Source of the DNA: Sphingomonas sp. JC676
GTDB taxonomy: Bacteria; Pseudomonadota; Alphaproteobacteria; Sphingomonadales; Sphingomonadaceae
Direction of reading: 5' to 3'
Length of the DNA stretch: 64,000 nucleotides
NCBI RefSeq assembly: GCF_014489075.1
Contig: NZ_JACTGR010000004.1
Location: 310,001 to 374,000, forward strand
Shown here: positions 34,522 to 43,412 of the stretch, piece after piece
Numbering within the stretch: position 1 is the first letter of the stretch
Layout: each line of letters begins with the position of its first letter
Made by a program: the position numbers and the translations under genes
The notes under the pieces: generated by a model
Databases searched by the model: none
The model's input: the letters and a program-made list of their open reading frames with translations, nothing else
What the model was told of the DNA's origin: nothing

Positions 34522-35834
34522 CGGGCGCTTTCCGCGCGCGGGGCGAGGCGGGCCAGCAACACCATCACGAAGGCGACGAGCGTGAGCGCGGCGAGGAAGA
34601 TCAGACCGAGTGCGGGCCTCCCACTCTCCTTCGCGACGAGCCCTACGGCATAGGGACCGACGAATCCGCCCAGATTGCCGATCGAATTGATCGCCGCGAT
34701 CGAGACGGCGGCGGTGCTCCGTGAAAGGAAAAGTCCCGGAAGCGTCCAGAACGGCGCTTTGAATGCATAGAAGCCGGTCAGAGCGAGCGCGAGCAAGGCG
34801 GCCGATGCGATCACGCCGGCCGCCGCCACGACCGCTGCCAGCCCGATGGCGGCGACGAGCAGGGGCCATGCCGCATGCCGCTGGCGTTCGCCTGTCCTGT
34901 CGGATCGGCGCGACCACCAGATCATGCCGATCGTGGCGATCACATAAGGTATCGTGGCAACCAGCCCGACTTCGACATTGCTCATCGACTTGGCGGCGCC
35001 CTTGACGATCTGGGGCAGCCAATAGCCGACGCCCAGGCTGCCCGCCTGGTAGACGAAATAGACCATCGACAGATACAGTACCTTGCGATCGGTGATCGCT
35101 GCCCAGGTGCCGAGATGCTTCACGCCGTCGCGCGCGGTATGTTCGAGCGCGATCTCGCTTTCCAGCCAGTCGCGCTCCTCCTGCCGCAACCAGCGCGCAT
35201 TCGCAGGGCGATCGACGAGCAGACGATAGGTGAGCAGCCCGCCGATCACCGCCGGCGCGCCCTCGATCAGGAACATCCAGCGCCAGCCGGTGAGGCCAAA
35301 GCCGCTGACATGGTCCATGATGTAGGTGCTGATCGGTGTGCCGATGATGTACGAAACCGGGATGGCCGAGGTGAACAGCGCGACCACCGTCGCCTGTTCC
35401 TTGGCGCGGAACCAACTGGTCAGATAGATGATGATCGCCGGGAAATAGCCCGCCTCGGCGATGCCGAGCAGGAAGCGGACGAAATAGAGTTGCCCGCTGT
35501 TCTGCACGAACGCGGTCGCCATCGAGACGACACCCATGCCGATCAGGATCCGCGCGATCCAGATGCGCGCGCCGTAGCGCGCCATCAGCATGTTGCTGGG
35601 CACTTCGAAGAGGAAATAACCGATGAAGAAGATGCCCGCGGCGAAGCCGAACGCGTCGGCGGTAAGCCCCAGCTCGGCATTCATCTGGAGCGCGGCATAG
35701 CCGATATTGGCGCGGTCGATGTACGACACGATGTAGAGCACGAAACACAAGGGCACAATCCGCCGAAACACCCGGCGCATCGTCGCGCGTTCATCTACGG
35801 CGCTGACGCCGACCCCTGTTTTTTCCATCTCCAT
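34518..35834 (-). CDS. MFS transporter, ACS family (candidate tricarboxylate or sugar-acid importer)
   Basis: 438 aa, ~12 helices; first-helix signature SYIDRANIGYAAL is ACS/phthalate-permease-like. ATG 35834 is used; ATG 35828 is also possible, and neither has a good ribosome binding site. Couples by 4 nt to the aconitase gene. The close relatives include tartrate, 4-hydroxyphenylacetate and hexuronate carriers, and the aconitase partner suggests a di- or tricarboxylate. Divergent from the lactonase across a 60-base promoter. Confidence 0.82.
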   Translation of the reverse strand: MEMEKTGVGVSAVDERATMRRVFRRIVPLCFVLYIVSYIDRANIGYAALQMNAELGLTADAFGFAAGIFFIGYFLFEVPSNMLMARYGARIWIARILIGMGVVSMATAFVQNSGQLYFVRFLLGIAEAGYFPAIIIYLTSWFRAKEQATVVALFTSAIPVSYIIGTPISTYIMDHVSGFGLTGWRWMFLIEGAPAVIGGLLTYRLLVDRPANARWLRQEERDWLESEIALEHTARDGVKHLGTWAAITDRKVLYLSMVYFVYQAGSLGVGYWLPQIVKGAAKSMSNVEVGLVATIPYVIATIGMIWWSRRSDRTGERQRHAAWPLLVAAIGLAAVVAAAGVIASAALLALALTGFYAFKAPFWTLPGLFLSRSTAAVSIAAINSIGNLGGFVGPYAVGLVAKESGRPALGLIFLAALTLVAFVMVLLARLAPRAESAR

Positions 35835-35842
35835 GTGTTGTT

Positions 35843-35865
35843 CTTTGACATTCGAGAATACAAAG
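35843..35865. promoter_or_regulatory. Imperfect inverted repeat between MFS and lactonase genes
   Basis: CTTTGACATTC ... GAATACAAAG reads as an imperfect palindrome centred on CGA between the divergent genes. Its right arm contains ATACAA, the half-site seen in the GntR operators, so one of the two GntR regulators could act here. Weak evidence by eye only. Confidence 0.35.
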
Positions 35866-35894
35866 TGCAAGGCTTGTGTGGAGAGGAGTGGCGG

Positions 35895-37058
35895 ATGGCA
35901 ACGCGGCGGGAAGCGATGGTCGGAGGCGCAGCGCTCGGCCTATCGTTGTTCGGGAATCGGGCGCTGGCTCAGGGAGGGAAAGCAATGCCGCGGATCGTCT
36001 ATGTCGGTTGCCGCACCAGCCGCGAGCGCAATGCGAAAGGCGACGGGATCGGGGTCTATCGCGCCGATCCTCCGGGCGGCGGCTGGCAGCGGATCCAGCT
36101 GCTGGGCGATCTGGTCAACCCGTCCTATCTGACCCTGAATGCCGCGGGGACGATGCTCTATACCGTCCATGGCGACGGCAGCGAAGTCAGCGGATTCCGC
36201 ATCGAGCGCGACAGCGGGCGTCTGACAAAGGTTACGCGCGCCACGACGGGCGGGCGCAATCCCGTCCACCTCGTCATCCATCCACATCACCCGGTGCTGC
36301 TCGTCGCCAATCACGTCGTCTCCGGCGATGTGCGATCCGGGATTGCGAGCATCGGCATCCGGCCCGACGGGACGCTCACCCCGCAACCGCTCGATATCGT
36401 GGCCTTCGATGGCAAGGTGGGCCCGCACCGCGTCGAGCAGCCGTTCCCGAAGCCGCATCAGATCGAGCCGGATCGCGCGGGCGGCTTCTTCGCGGTTCCC
36501 GACAAGGGATGCGATCGCGTGGACGTCTATACCGTCGATGCGGGTGGCAAGTTCGCGGCGGTCGAGAAGGCTGCTGCAGTGGCACGCGAGGGCTCGGGGC
36601 CACGGCATATCGCATACCACCCAGGCGGGCGCTTCGCCTATGCGATCAACGAGCTGGATTCGACCGTGACGGCCTATGCGGTGAACGGGGCCAGCGGTGC
36701 GCTGGCCCCGTTCCAGATCCTGTCCTCGCTGCCCGACAGCTTCACCGGCAACAGCCGGGGTGCGGAGATCGCGCTGTCGACGAACGGGCGCTTCGTCTAT
36801 GCGTCGAACCGCGGCGACGACAGCATCGCGACGTTCGAGATCGACGCACGCACCGGGCGCCTCACCGCGCGCGGCTGGACCGCGACCGGGGGCAGGACAC
36901 CGCGCTTCTTCGCGATCGCCCCTGGAGGGCAAGCATTGTTCGTCGCGAACGAGGAGAGCCACAACATCGTCCGGCTGCCGATCGGCGCCGACGGCGTGCC
37001 GAAAGCGGGCGCAGTGGTCGCCGAGACAGGCAGTCCCACCTGCATCCTTTTCGCTTGA
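35895..37058 (+). CDS. Beta-propeller lactonase (6-phosphogluconolactonase/YbhE-like), exported
   Basis: 387 aa from ATG 35895 behind GAGAGGAG. N-terminus MATRREAMVGGAALG is Tat-like (two Arg then hydrophobic run ending ALAQ). The rest is a seven-bladed propeller with repeated motifs such as PSYLTLNAAG, GPRHIAYHPGG, and FVYASNRGDDSI, the lactonase (Pfam Lactonase) signature. Would hydrolyse a sugar or muconate-type lactone; the export signal argues against the cytosolic pentose pathway. Convergent with the tannase gene eight bases later. Confidence 0.82.
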   Translation: MATRREAMVGGAALGLSLFGNRALAQGGKAMPRIVYVGCRTSRERNAKGDGIGVYRADPPGGGWQRIQLLGDLVNPSYLTLNAAGTMLYTVHGDGSEVSGFRIERDSGRLTKVTRATTGGRNPVHLVIHPHHPVLLVANHVVSGDVRSGIASIGIRPDGTLTPQPLDIVAFDGKVGPHRVEQPFPKPHQIEPDRAGGFFAVPDKGCDRVDVYTVDAGGKFAAVEKAAAVAREGSGPRHIAYHPGGRFAYAINELDSTVTAYAVNGASGALAPFQILSSLPDSFTGNSRGAEIALSTNGRFVYASNRGDDSIATFEIDARTGRLTARGWTATGGRTPRFFAIAPGGQALFVANEESHNIVRLPIGADGVPKAGAVVAETGSPTCILFA

Positions 37059-37065
37059 GCCCGGT

Positions 37066-38730
37066 CTAGCGCCGCTTCGCCGGCGGCGGTGCCACACAGC
37101 GGAAACTCGTCGCCGCATGGGTCGGCCCGCCGGCATATTTCGGCTCGGCCGGATAGACGCACACCGGGCGTTGGAAAGCGATCGGCCGGCGGCCGGCAGG
37201 AATGCTTGTGTCCTCGGTGGCGTAGCGCGTCGCGATCAGAGACTGCGGCGGGCGCGAATGCTCGACCCAGGATTGGAGCGCGAGAAGCATGTCGTGGCGT
37301 GCGTCGCGCACCGGCGGCGTCGAGTCGCGCGTCGCGGTCGAGAAATTGGTCGCGCCCGGCCCGCCCGCGCAATGGTCCATGCCCGGCACCATGAACAGGC
37401 GCAGGAACGTCTGCGTCTTGGATTGGCCGCCGCCCATCCGCGCCCGCACGCCGTCATAATAGTTGATCGCCTCGAACGGAGACCCCACCGGGTCCTGCCA
37501 GCCCATGAACAGGATCATCTTGCCACCGCTGCGCGAAAAGGCGCGAAGATCGGTTCTCGTCGCATTGAAATCCCTGGCGAGCCGCGCATGCATTGTGTCG
37601 ACGTCGGCGCCCCAGTCGAACTTCCACCAATTCCATTCGGGGTCGTCGAATACCCAGTAGCGGAACATGTCCGCGCGCGAGGGCTCATCGGTGCGCTTGG
37701 TCTCCGACCAATAGCCGGTCCAGCCGGGATGGTCGTCGGCGGTACTGCTCGTCACGCCTTCGGTCCCGAAGGGATAGCCGGGATAGATCTGCGCGCCGGT
37801 GCGGGCGTCCTTCGGCCCGTCATAGATGCGCTGCGCGGCGGCGACCTGTTCGCCGGTCAGGCAGGTGCCCGGGCCGTCCTCGGGCTCGCAGCTGAGTGTC
37901 GACAGCTTGAATCCGCACATCCGCGGATCGCTCACCACGCCGTCGGCGACCCCGTCCAGCTTGTCGCACGTCTTCGTCACCGCACGGTTGATCAGTAGCA
38001 ATTCGGGCGCGCCGAGGATCGGATGCTCGTCGTCGTTCGGGCGATGGTTGGAAAGGTAATTCCACAGGAAGGCGAGCGTCAGGTTGGTTCGGTTGTTGCC
38101 CGGCGCGCCTGCGATGATGCCGTCGAAATCGTCCGGGTAGCGCTGCGCTTCGCTGAGACCTTGATAACCGCCGGTCGAGCAGCCGCTGAAATAGGACCAG
38201 CGCGCGGCCTGGCCGTAAAAGGCGCGGACCACCTGCTTCGCCGCGACCACCGATTCGTGCACGGCACGATGTCCGAAATCGACGATCGGTTCGGGGCGCT
38301 TCCAGCCGAAGCGCAGGTCCGATCCCTGATGCCCCGTGTCGGTCGCCACCGCCACGTCGCCGTCGTCGAGCCGCGCGATCATCTGCTTGTACGAGATGTT
38401 CGAGATATAGGCGCCGTTGCCGATCATGTGGAGCCGGCCATTCCATCCGGCCGCCGGCAGCCAGACCTCGAAGCCGATCTCGGAGCCGGGTACCGGCCGG
38501 CTGATCCCGCGCACGCGGCAGAACGGCTTGAGGCCCGTGTAAGTGCGCCCGCCCCGATCGGCGACGAAATCCTCGACAAAGGTTCCGGAGACCTTCTTCG
38601 CTATGAGGATCTCGACATGCGGGATCGCGAGTTCCTTGAGCTTCGCGCAATCGTCGGTCGGGCTGCGTGCCAATGCGGGCGCTACGCCGAGAAAGCTCGT
38701 TGCCAGCAATCCGAGAAGCGTCCGTCGCAT
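37066..38730 (-). CDS. Tannase/feruloyl esterase family protein
   Basis: 554 aa from ATG 38730, giving signal peptide RRTLLGLLATSFLGVAPALA; ATG 38772 would add 14 residues. Nucleophile elbow GCSTGGYQG, a Cys-rich core (KTCDKLDGVADGVVSDPRMC holds the family calcium loop), late Asp (MGWQDP) and His (MDHCAGG). Enzymes of this family release gallic or ferulic acid from plant esters in the periplasm or outside. Not coupled to the lactonase. Promoter region 38731-38946 is AT-rich with scattered TTGTAT/ATACAA half-sites (38802-38825). Confidence 0.86.
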   Translation of the reverse strand: MRRTLLGLLATSFLGVAPALARSPTDDCAKLKELAIPHVEILIAKKVSGTFVEDFVADRGGRTYTGLKPFCRVRGISRPVPGSEIGFEVWLPAAGWNGRLHMIGNGAYISNISYKQMIARLDDGDVAVATDTGHQGSDLRFGWKRPEPIVDFGHRAVHESVVAAKQVVRAFYGQAARWSYFSGCSTGGYQGLSEAQRYPDDFDGIIAGAPGNNRTNLTLAFLWNYLSNHRPNDDEHPILGAPELLLINRAVTKTCDKLDGVADGVVSDPRMCGFKLSTLSCEPEDGPGTCLTGEQVAAAQRIYDGPKDARTGAQIYPGYPFGTEGVTSSTADDHPGWTGYWSETKRTDEPSRADMFRYWVFDDPEWNWWKFDWGADVDTMHARLARDFNATRTDLRAFSRSGGKMILFMGWQDPVGSPFEAINYYDGVRARMGGGQSKTQTFLRLFMVPGMDHCAGGPGATNFSTATRDSTPPVRDARHDMLLALQSWVEHSRPPQSLIATRYATEDTSIPAGRRPIAFQRPVCVYPAEPKYAGGPTHAATSFRCVAPPPAKRR

Positions 38731-38946
38731 CACATGCCCTTTTACGCGTTTTCGCAGCTCTGTAGACGACATCGGCGACCCTTTTCTCGTGTCCGCAATC
38801 ATGTATCACTGAAATTAGAAATACAACTCCTCCGTTGCCGGAACCTGCGGCCGGGGCGAAACATTGTATCGCCGAGAGTGCATTTTTGTCTTTTTAAAAC
38901 TAGCAAAACAGTGTTACGCACCGAGTCACGAACGAGGGGGTGGCGA

Positions 38947-40095
38947 ATGGCCAGCGCATGTCGCGTAGTCGAGATCTGGGGGACGGCGCGGGAACGCGGA
39001 GAGCGCTACGGCGCTGAAACGGCTGGTGAAATTCGCGCCGGCGTGGGCAACTATCTCGCCCAGATGGCGCGCTCAGGCCTGACCGAAGCGGGGCTCGCGG
39101 AGTTGACCGAAGCCTATCTCCCGATCATCGAAGCCTTCGACACCGGCCATGTGGAAGAGATGCGCGGCATCGCGGCCGGCGCGGACGTACCGATGGCGCA
39201 TATCGTGTTGCTCAACGCGCGAACCGAGCTGCTCAAAATGGCCGGCAACCCGGTGCTGCGCGAGGGGTTGGTCGCCGAGCGCGGCATGGACGGATGCACG
39301 ACCATCATCGTCCAGCCCGAGCGGACCGCGAACGGAGATCTGGTGCATGCCCATAATTGGGACTGGAAGGCGACCTGCGCCGAGACATGTGTAGTGCTTC
39401 GCATCCGCGGCGAGAATGGCCCCGACATCCTGACCTTCACCGAGGCCGGGGGGCTGGCGCGGTTCGGCTTCAATTCGGCGGGAATCGCGATCACCGGCAA
39501 CTATCTGGAATGCGAGCGCGACTATCGGCAGATCGGGGTGCCGCTCGCGCTCCTGCGCAGGAAGGTGCTGCAGGAGCCCAATTATTCGGAGGCATTCAAG
39601 TCGGTCTATGCGACACCCAAGTCGGCGTCGAACAACCTGGCGCTGAGCCATGCCGGGACTGGCATCGTCCACGATCTCGAATGCGCGCCCGACGAGACCT
39701 TCGTGATAGAACCGACCGATGGCCTGCTCGTCCACGCCAATCACTGGCTTAGCCCGATCGCACTCACCAAGCTGCGCGAAACCGGCGTGCCCGATTCCCC
39801 GTGTACCCATTGGCGCCAGCAGCGCGCCGAACGGCTGCTGGCCCGCCGCGATCGGATCGAGATCGACGACATCCGCGGCGTGCTGCTCGATCAGGTCGGG
39901 TCGCCGCTCGCGATCTGCGTGCCACCGCGGCCGTCGACGATGACCGGGACCTCCGCCACCGTCGCGTCGCTCATCATGCGGCCGGGTCTGGGCGAGATGG
40001 AACTGGCGATGATGCCGGCGCTGGGCGGCGACTATGTGCGCTACACGCTCGAATCGCAGCCAGCTATCGTGCAATCACAAGCCACCAATGCCTAG
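38947..40095 (+). CDS. C45-family autoproteolytic acyltransferase/amidase (IAT-like Ntn hydrolase)
   Basis: 382 aa; no signal peptide. MDGCTT places the self-cleaving Cys at residue 117, the same DGCTT form as penicillin isopenicillin-N acyltransferase (Gly-Cys cleavage). Typical Ntn features follow (HAHNWDW, GGLARFGFNSAGIAITGN, LLVHANHW). In bacteria such proteins hydrolyse N-acyl amino acids, acyl-homoserine lactones or penicillin V-type amides. It overlaps the lipoprotein gene by 8 nt and starts the ABC importer operon, so it may act on what the importer brings in. Substrate unknown; cytosolic location is inferred from missing signal. Confidence 0.83.
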   Translation: MASACRVVEIWGTARERGERYGAETAGEIRAGVGNYLAQMARSGLTEAGLAELTEAYLPIIEAFDTGHVEEMRGIAAGADVPMAHIVLLNARTELLKMAGNPVLREGLVAERGMDGCTTIIVQPERTANGDLVHAHNWDWKATCAETCVVLRIRGENGPDILTFTEAGGLARFGFNSAGIAITGNYLECERDYRQIGVPLALLRRKVLQEPNYSEAFKSVYATPKSASNNLALSHAGTGIVHDLECAPDETFVIEPTDGLLVHANHWLSPIALTKLRETGVPDSPCTHWRQQRAERLLARRDRIEIDDIRGVLLDQVGSPLAICVPPRPSTMTGTSATVASLIMRPGLGEMELAMMPALGGDYVRYTLESQPAIVQSQATNA

Positions 40096-41662
40096 GGTCC
40101 GGATCCGACGCCTATGGCCGATCACGGCGCTCGCGCTGGCGGGGTGCTCATCGGGCATGCCGGCCCAGGAACGGGGGTCGACCCTGCGCGCGCGGCTGAA
40201 TGCCGATATCATCTCGTCCGATCCTGGCACCAAGCGCGATCTGAACACCGATTCGGTCCTGCTCCATGTCGTCGAGGGGCTGGTAGCCTCGCGCGAGGAC
40301 GGGTCGATCGGGCCCATGCTGGCAAGCAGTTGGACGATATCGCCGGACCGCAGGACCTATAGTTTCCAGCTCCGCAGAGGCGTGCGCTTTCACAATGGCG
40401 CCCTCCTCACGGCGGGCGACGTGGTCTGGTCGCTCAAGCGCTATCTCGCTCCCGCCACGCATTGGCGATGCCGCGCGGATCTGGGGCCCGAGGGAATCGC
40501 GCAGATCGTATCGATCACCTCTCCTGATCGGCTGACCGTGCGCCTGGTGCTCGACCGACCCGCACCCTTGTTGCTCAAGACGCTGGCGCGCGCCGATTGT
40601 GGCGGCACAGGCATTGTCCACCGCGATTCGGTGGGCAAGGACGGCAAATGGATTCGCCCGATCGGCACCGGGCCGTTCGAGTGGGGTGAGTGGCGGCGCA
40701 ACCAGTTTGTCGAGCTCGAGCGTTTCGCCGGCTATCAGCCGCTCCCTGGCACCCCTGACGGCAATGGCGGCGGCAAGCAGGCGCTTGTCGATCGCGTTCG
40801 CTTCGTCGCTATCCCGGACGGCTCTGCCGCGAGTGCGGCGCTGCTGCGCGGCAGCCTCGACATCCTCGACGGGCTTTCGCCCAACGAACTCGGTGCCGTG
40901 AAAGGTGCTGCCGGCGTGCGTCTGGTCGACGCACCGAGCATGGATTTCTTCGGCATCCTTTTCCAGACCAAGGACCCCGTGCTCGCCGATCCGCGTCTGC
41001 GCCGCGCGATCGCGCTCAGTATCGACGTCGCTAGCCTGACGCGCGCTGCAACGCACGGTACCGGTACGGCCGACAGTTCGCCGATACCGGTCGCCAGCCC
41101 CTATTTTGGCGATGTCGAGCGGCCGCTGATCAAGCGCGATCTCGTTGCCGCGCGCGCGCTGGCGAAAGCCGCAGGCTATGATGGCCGGCCGATCACGTTG
41201 ATCACAAGCCATGCGCCGCCCGAGATCTACGACGCCGCGATCGTCGTCCAGGCGATGGCGCGTGAAGCGGGGATCAATTTCGAGATCGTCACGCTCGACT
41301 GGGCGACGCACCTCGCGCGCTATTCGAGCGGTCAGTACCAGGCGATGCTGTTCGGCTATTCGGCGCGGCTCGATCCGTCACTGCTCTTCAATGCCTTCAT
41401 TGGTGACAGGAGCGTCGATCCGCGAAAGGTGTGGAATACGCCGGCCGCACTGTCACTGCTGGGCCAGTCTTTCGAGGCTGAAGAACCGCGCGCGCGCCAG
41501 GCCGTATTCGACGCGATGGATCGGCGATTCCGTACCGAAGTCCCTGCGGTGATCCTTTACAACAGCCGCCGGGTGACGGCGCTAAGCGAGGGCGTGACGG
41601 GGTTTCGGCCCTGGTCCGCGCAGTCCCAGCGGTTGTGGAATGTCGGGCTCGGGGAGCACTGA
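40088..41662 (+). CDS. Oligopeptide-type ABC transporter substrate-binding lipoprotein
   Basis: 524 aa, SBP_bac_5 family. Lipobox LALAGC within the first 25 residues gives a membrane-anchored lipoprotein. The fold is recognisable from LARFHNG-like LRRGVRFHNGALLTAGDVVWSL, PIGTGPFEW and the late YNSRRV stretch. The start is chosen at ATG 40088, 8 nt inside the C45 gene. Could bind di/oligopeptides, opines, nickel or siderophores. The permeases and ATPase follow with 1-4-nt overlaps. Confidence 0.85.
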   Translation: MPRVRIRRLWPITALALAGCSSGMPAQERGSTLRARLNADIISSDPGTKRDLNTDSVLLHVVEGLVASREDGSIGPMLASSWTISPDRRTYSFQLRRGVRFHNGALLTAGDVVWSLKRYLAPATHWRCRADLGPEGIAQIVSITSPDRLTVRLVLDRPAPLLLKTLARADCGGTGIVHRDSVGKDGKWIRPIGTGPFEWGEWRRNQFVELERFAGYQPLPGTPDGNGGGKQALVDRVRFVAIPDGSAASAALLRGSLDILDGLSPNELGAVKGAAGVRLVDAPSMDFFGILFQTKDPVLADPRLRRAIALSIDVASLTRAATHGTGTADSSPIPVASPYFGDVERPLIKRDLVAARALAKAAGYDGRPITLITSHAPPEIYDAAIVVQAMAREAGINFEIVTLDWATHLARYSSGQYQAMLFGYSARLDPSLLFNAFIGDRSVDPRKVWNTPAALSLLGQSFEAEEPRARQAVFDAMDRRFRTEVPAVILYNSRRVTALSEGVTGFRPWSAQSQRLWNVGLGEH

Positions 41663-42606
41663 TGCTGCGCTATGTCCTCAAGCGCCTGCTGCTCGCATTG
41701 CCGACGCTGTTCCTCGTCGCGCTTGCGGTCTTCTTTCTTGTCCGTCTGATTCCCGGCGATCCGGCGCAAGTGATGCTGGGCGAGGGCGCAGACCCAGCCG
41801 CGATCGCCGCGCTGCGAATCGAGCTGGGGCTCGACAGGCCCCTCCCGGTGCAGTTCTTCGCCTGGCTGGGGCAGGTTCTCCAAGGCGATCTTGGGACGTC
41901 GATCGTCACGGGCGAGCCGGTCACCGGTCTCGTCCTCACGCGTTTCGAGCTCACCGCGACCGTCGTCATGATCGCGGTCGCGCTGGCGACATGCATCGCG
42001 GTGCTGTTCGGCCTGCTCGCGGCGTGGCGGCGCAACCGCCGGCTCGATTGGGCGGTGAACGGGGCGGCGAGCCTGGTGCTCGCGGTGCCGAGCTTCTGGC
42101 TGGGGCTGGTCCTGCTTCTGGTCTTTGGCGTGACGCTGCGCTGGCTTCCGGTGGTCGGCTATCTGCCGGTGTCCGAAGGTGGCCTTGCCGCCTTGCTGTT
42201 TCTCGTCCTCCCGATCGTGACGCTGACCATATCGGAAAGCGGTGTCCTGACGCGGATGATGCGATCGAGCGCCATCGATGTGCTCAGCCTTGATTACGTG
42301 ACCCATGCTCGCGCCAAAGGCTTGCGCGAAAGCGTCGTCCTGCGGCGTCATGTGTTTCCCAATGCATTTGCTCCGACGCTCACGCTGGTCGGGCTCACGC
42401 TTGGCCATCTGCTCGGCGGCGTCGCAGTGATCGAGACGGTGTTCACGCTGCCGGGACTGGGGCGGCTGATGGTCAATGCCGTGCTGTCGCGCGACTATCC
42501 GGTGGTGCAGGGATGCCTGTTGTTCACGGCGTTCGTCTATGTCCTGATCAACCTGATCGTCGACCTGCTCTATCCGTTGTTCGATCCCCGGGTGACGGCC
42601 GCATGA
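41662..42606 (+). CDS. ABC permease, DppB/OppB type
   Basis: 314 aa. N-terminal helix LRYVLKRLLLALPTLFLVALAV and the cytoplasmic EAA loop (DYVTHARAKGLRESVVLRRHV) identify the DppB/OppB subfamily; ETVFTLPGLGRL near the end is typical. One-base overlap with the lipoprotein stop (TGATG). Confidence 0.9.
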   Translation: MLRYVLKRLLLALPTLFLVALAVFFLVRLIPGDPAQVMLGEGADPAAIAALRIELGLDRPLPVQFFAWLGQVLQGDLGTSIVTGEPVTGLVLTRFELTATVVMIAVALATCIAVLFGLLAAWRRNRRLDWAVNGAASLVLAVPSFWLGLVLLLVFGVTLRWLPVVGYLPVSEGGLAALLFLVLPIVTLTISESGVLTRMMRSSAIDVLSLDYVTHARAKGLRESVVLRRHVFPNAFAPTLTLVGLTLGHLLGGVAVIETVFTLPGLGRLMVNAVLSRDYPVVQGCLLFTAFVYVLINLIVDLLYPLFDPRVTAA

Positions 42607-43412
42607 AGATTCATGCCAACGCCGTGATCGGCTATGTGCTTGTCGGCCTGCTGGCCGCGACCATCCTGGTCGGGCTGGTCTGGCTGCCCTATGATCCGCT
42701 AGCGATCGATCTGGATCATGCGCTCGAGGCGCCGTCGTACGCGCATTGGCTGGGCACCGACGAGTTCGGCCGCGACGTCGCCTCGCGGGCGATGCTTGGT
42801 GCACGGATCAGCGCGACGATCGCGGTCCAGACCGTGGCGATCGCCATCGTCGTAGGTTCGGCGCTGGGCGTGCTCGCCGGCTTCTTTCGCGGCTGGACGG
42901 ACCGGTTGCTGATGACCGTCAACGACGCGCTGCTCGCCTTTCCGGGCATATTGCTCGCGCTGGCGTTGATCGCCGTACTGGGATCGAGCCGGCACAGCAT
43001 CGTGATCGCGCTCGCCATAGCCTATTTGCCCGCGACCGTGCGCGTGGTGCGATCGGCGGTGCTTTCGATCCGCGAGCGCGAATATGTCGAGGCGTCGAAG
43101 GTCGCTGGCGACGCCGCGCTCTATACAATGTGGCGTCACGTCCTTCCCAATGCGCTGCCGCCGATCATCGTGCTGGCGACCAGCCTGTTCGGCTGGGTGG
43201 TACTTTCGGAAAGCGCGTTGAGCTTCCTTGGTGTCGGCGTGCCGCCCCCAGCGCCGACCTGGGGCAACATGCTGTCCTCGGCACGGCCCTATATGTACAC
43301 TGCCGCCTGGCTCAGCGTCGCGCCCGGCCTGTGCATCGTCGCGACGCTGCTCGGCATCAACATGCTGGGCGATGCGCTCCGCGATCGGATCGATCCGCGA
43401 GGCAAGCGATGA
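42603..43412 (+). CDS. ABC permease, DppC/OppC type
   Basis: 269 aa. HWLGTDEFGRDV and the EAA loop EYVEASKVAGDAALYTMWRH are DppC/OppC signatures; LSFLGVGVPPPAPTWGNM closes the protein. Four-base overlap on both sides. It forms the heterodimeric channel with the DppB-type partner. Confidence 0.9.
   Translation: MKIHANAVIGYVLVGLLAATILVGLVWLPYDPLAIDLDHALEAPSYAHWLGTDEFGRDVASRAMLGARISATIAVQTVAIAIVVGSALGVLAGFFRGWTDRLLMTVNDALLAFPGILLALALIAVLGSSRHSIVIALAIAYLPATVRVVRSAVLSIREREYVEASKVAGDAALYTMWRHVLPNALPPIIVLATSLFGWVVLSESALSFLGVGVPPPAPTWGNMLSSARPYMYTAAWLSVAPGLCIVATLLGINMLGDALRDRIDPRGKR

Noticed and set aside
34522..35748. Aconitase frame stays open ~1.2 kb upstream, suggesting a fused 1270-aa protein
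   Set aside because: The extra part overlaps the MFS gene in another frame and is Arg/His-rich text; the ATG at 34521 overlaps the MFS stop by 4 nt as elsewhere in this genome, so a fusion is not real.
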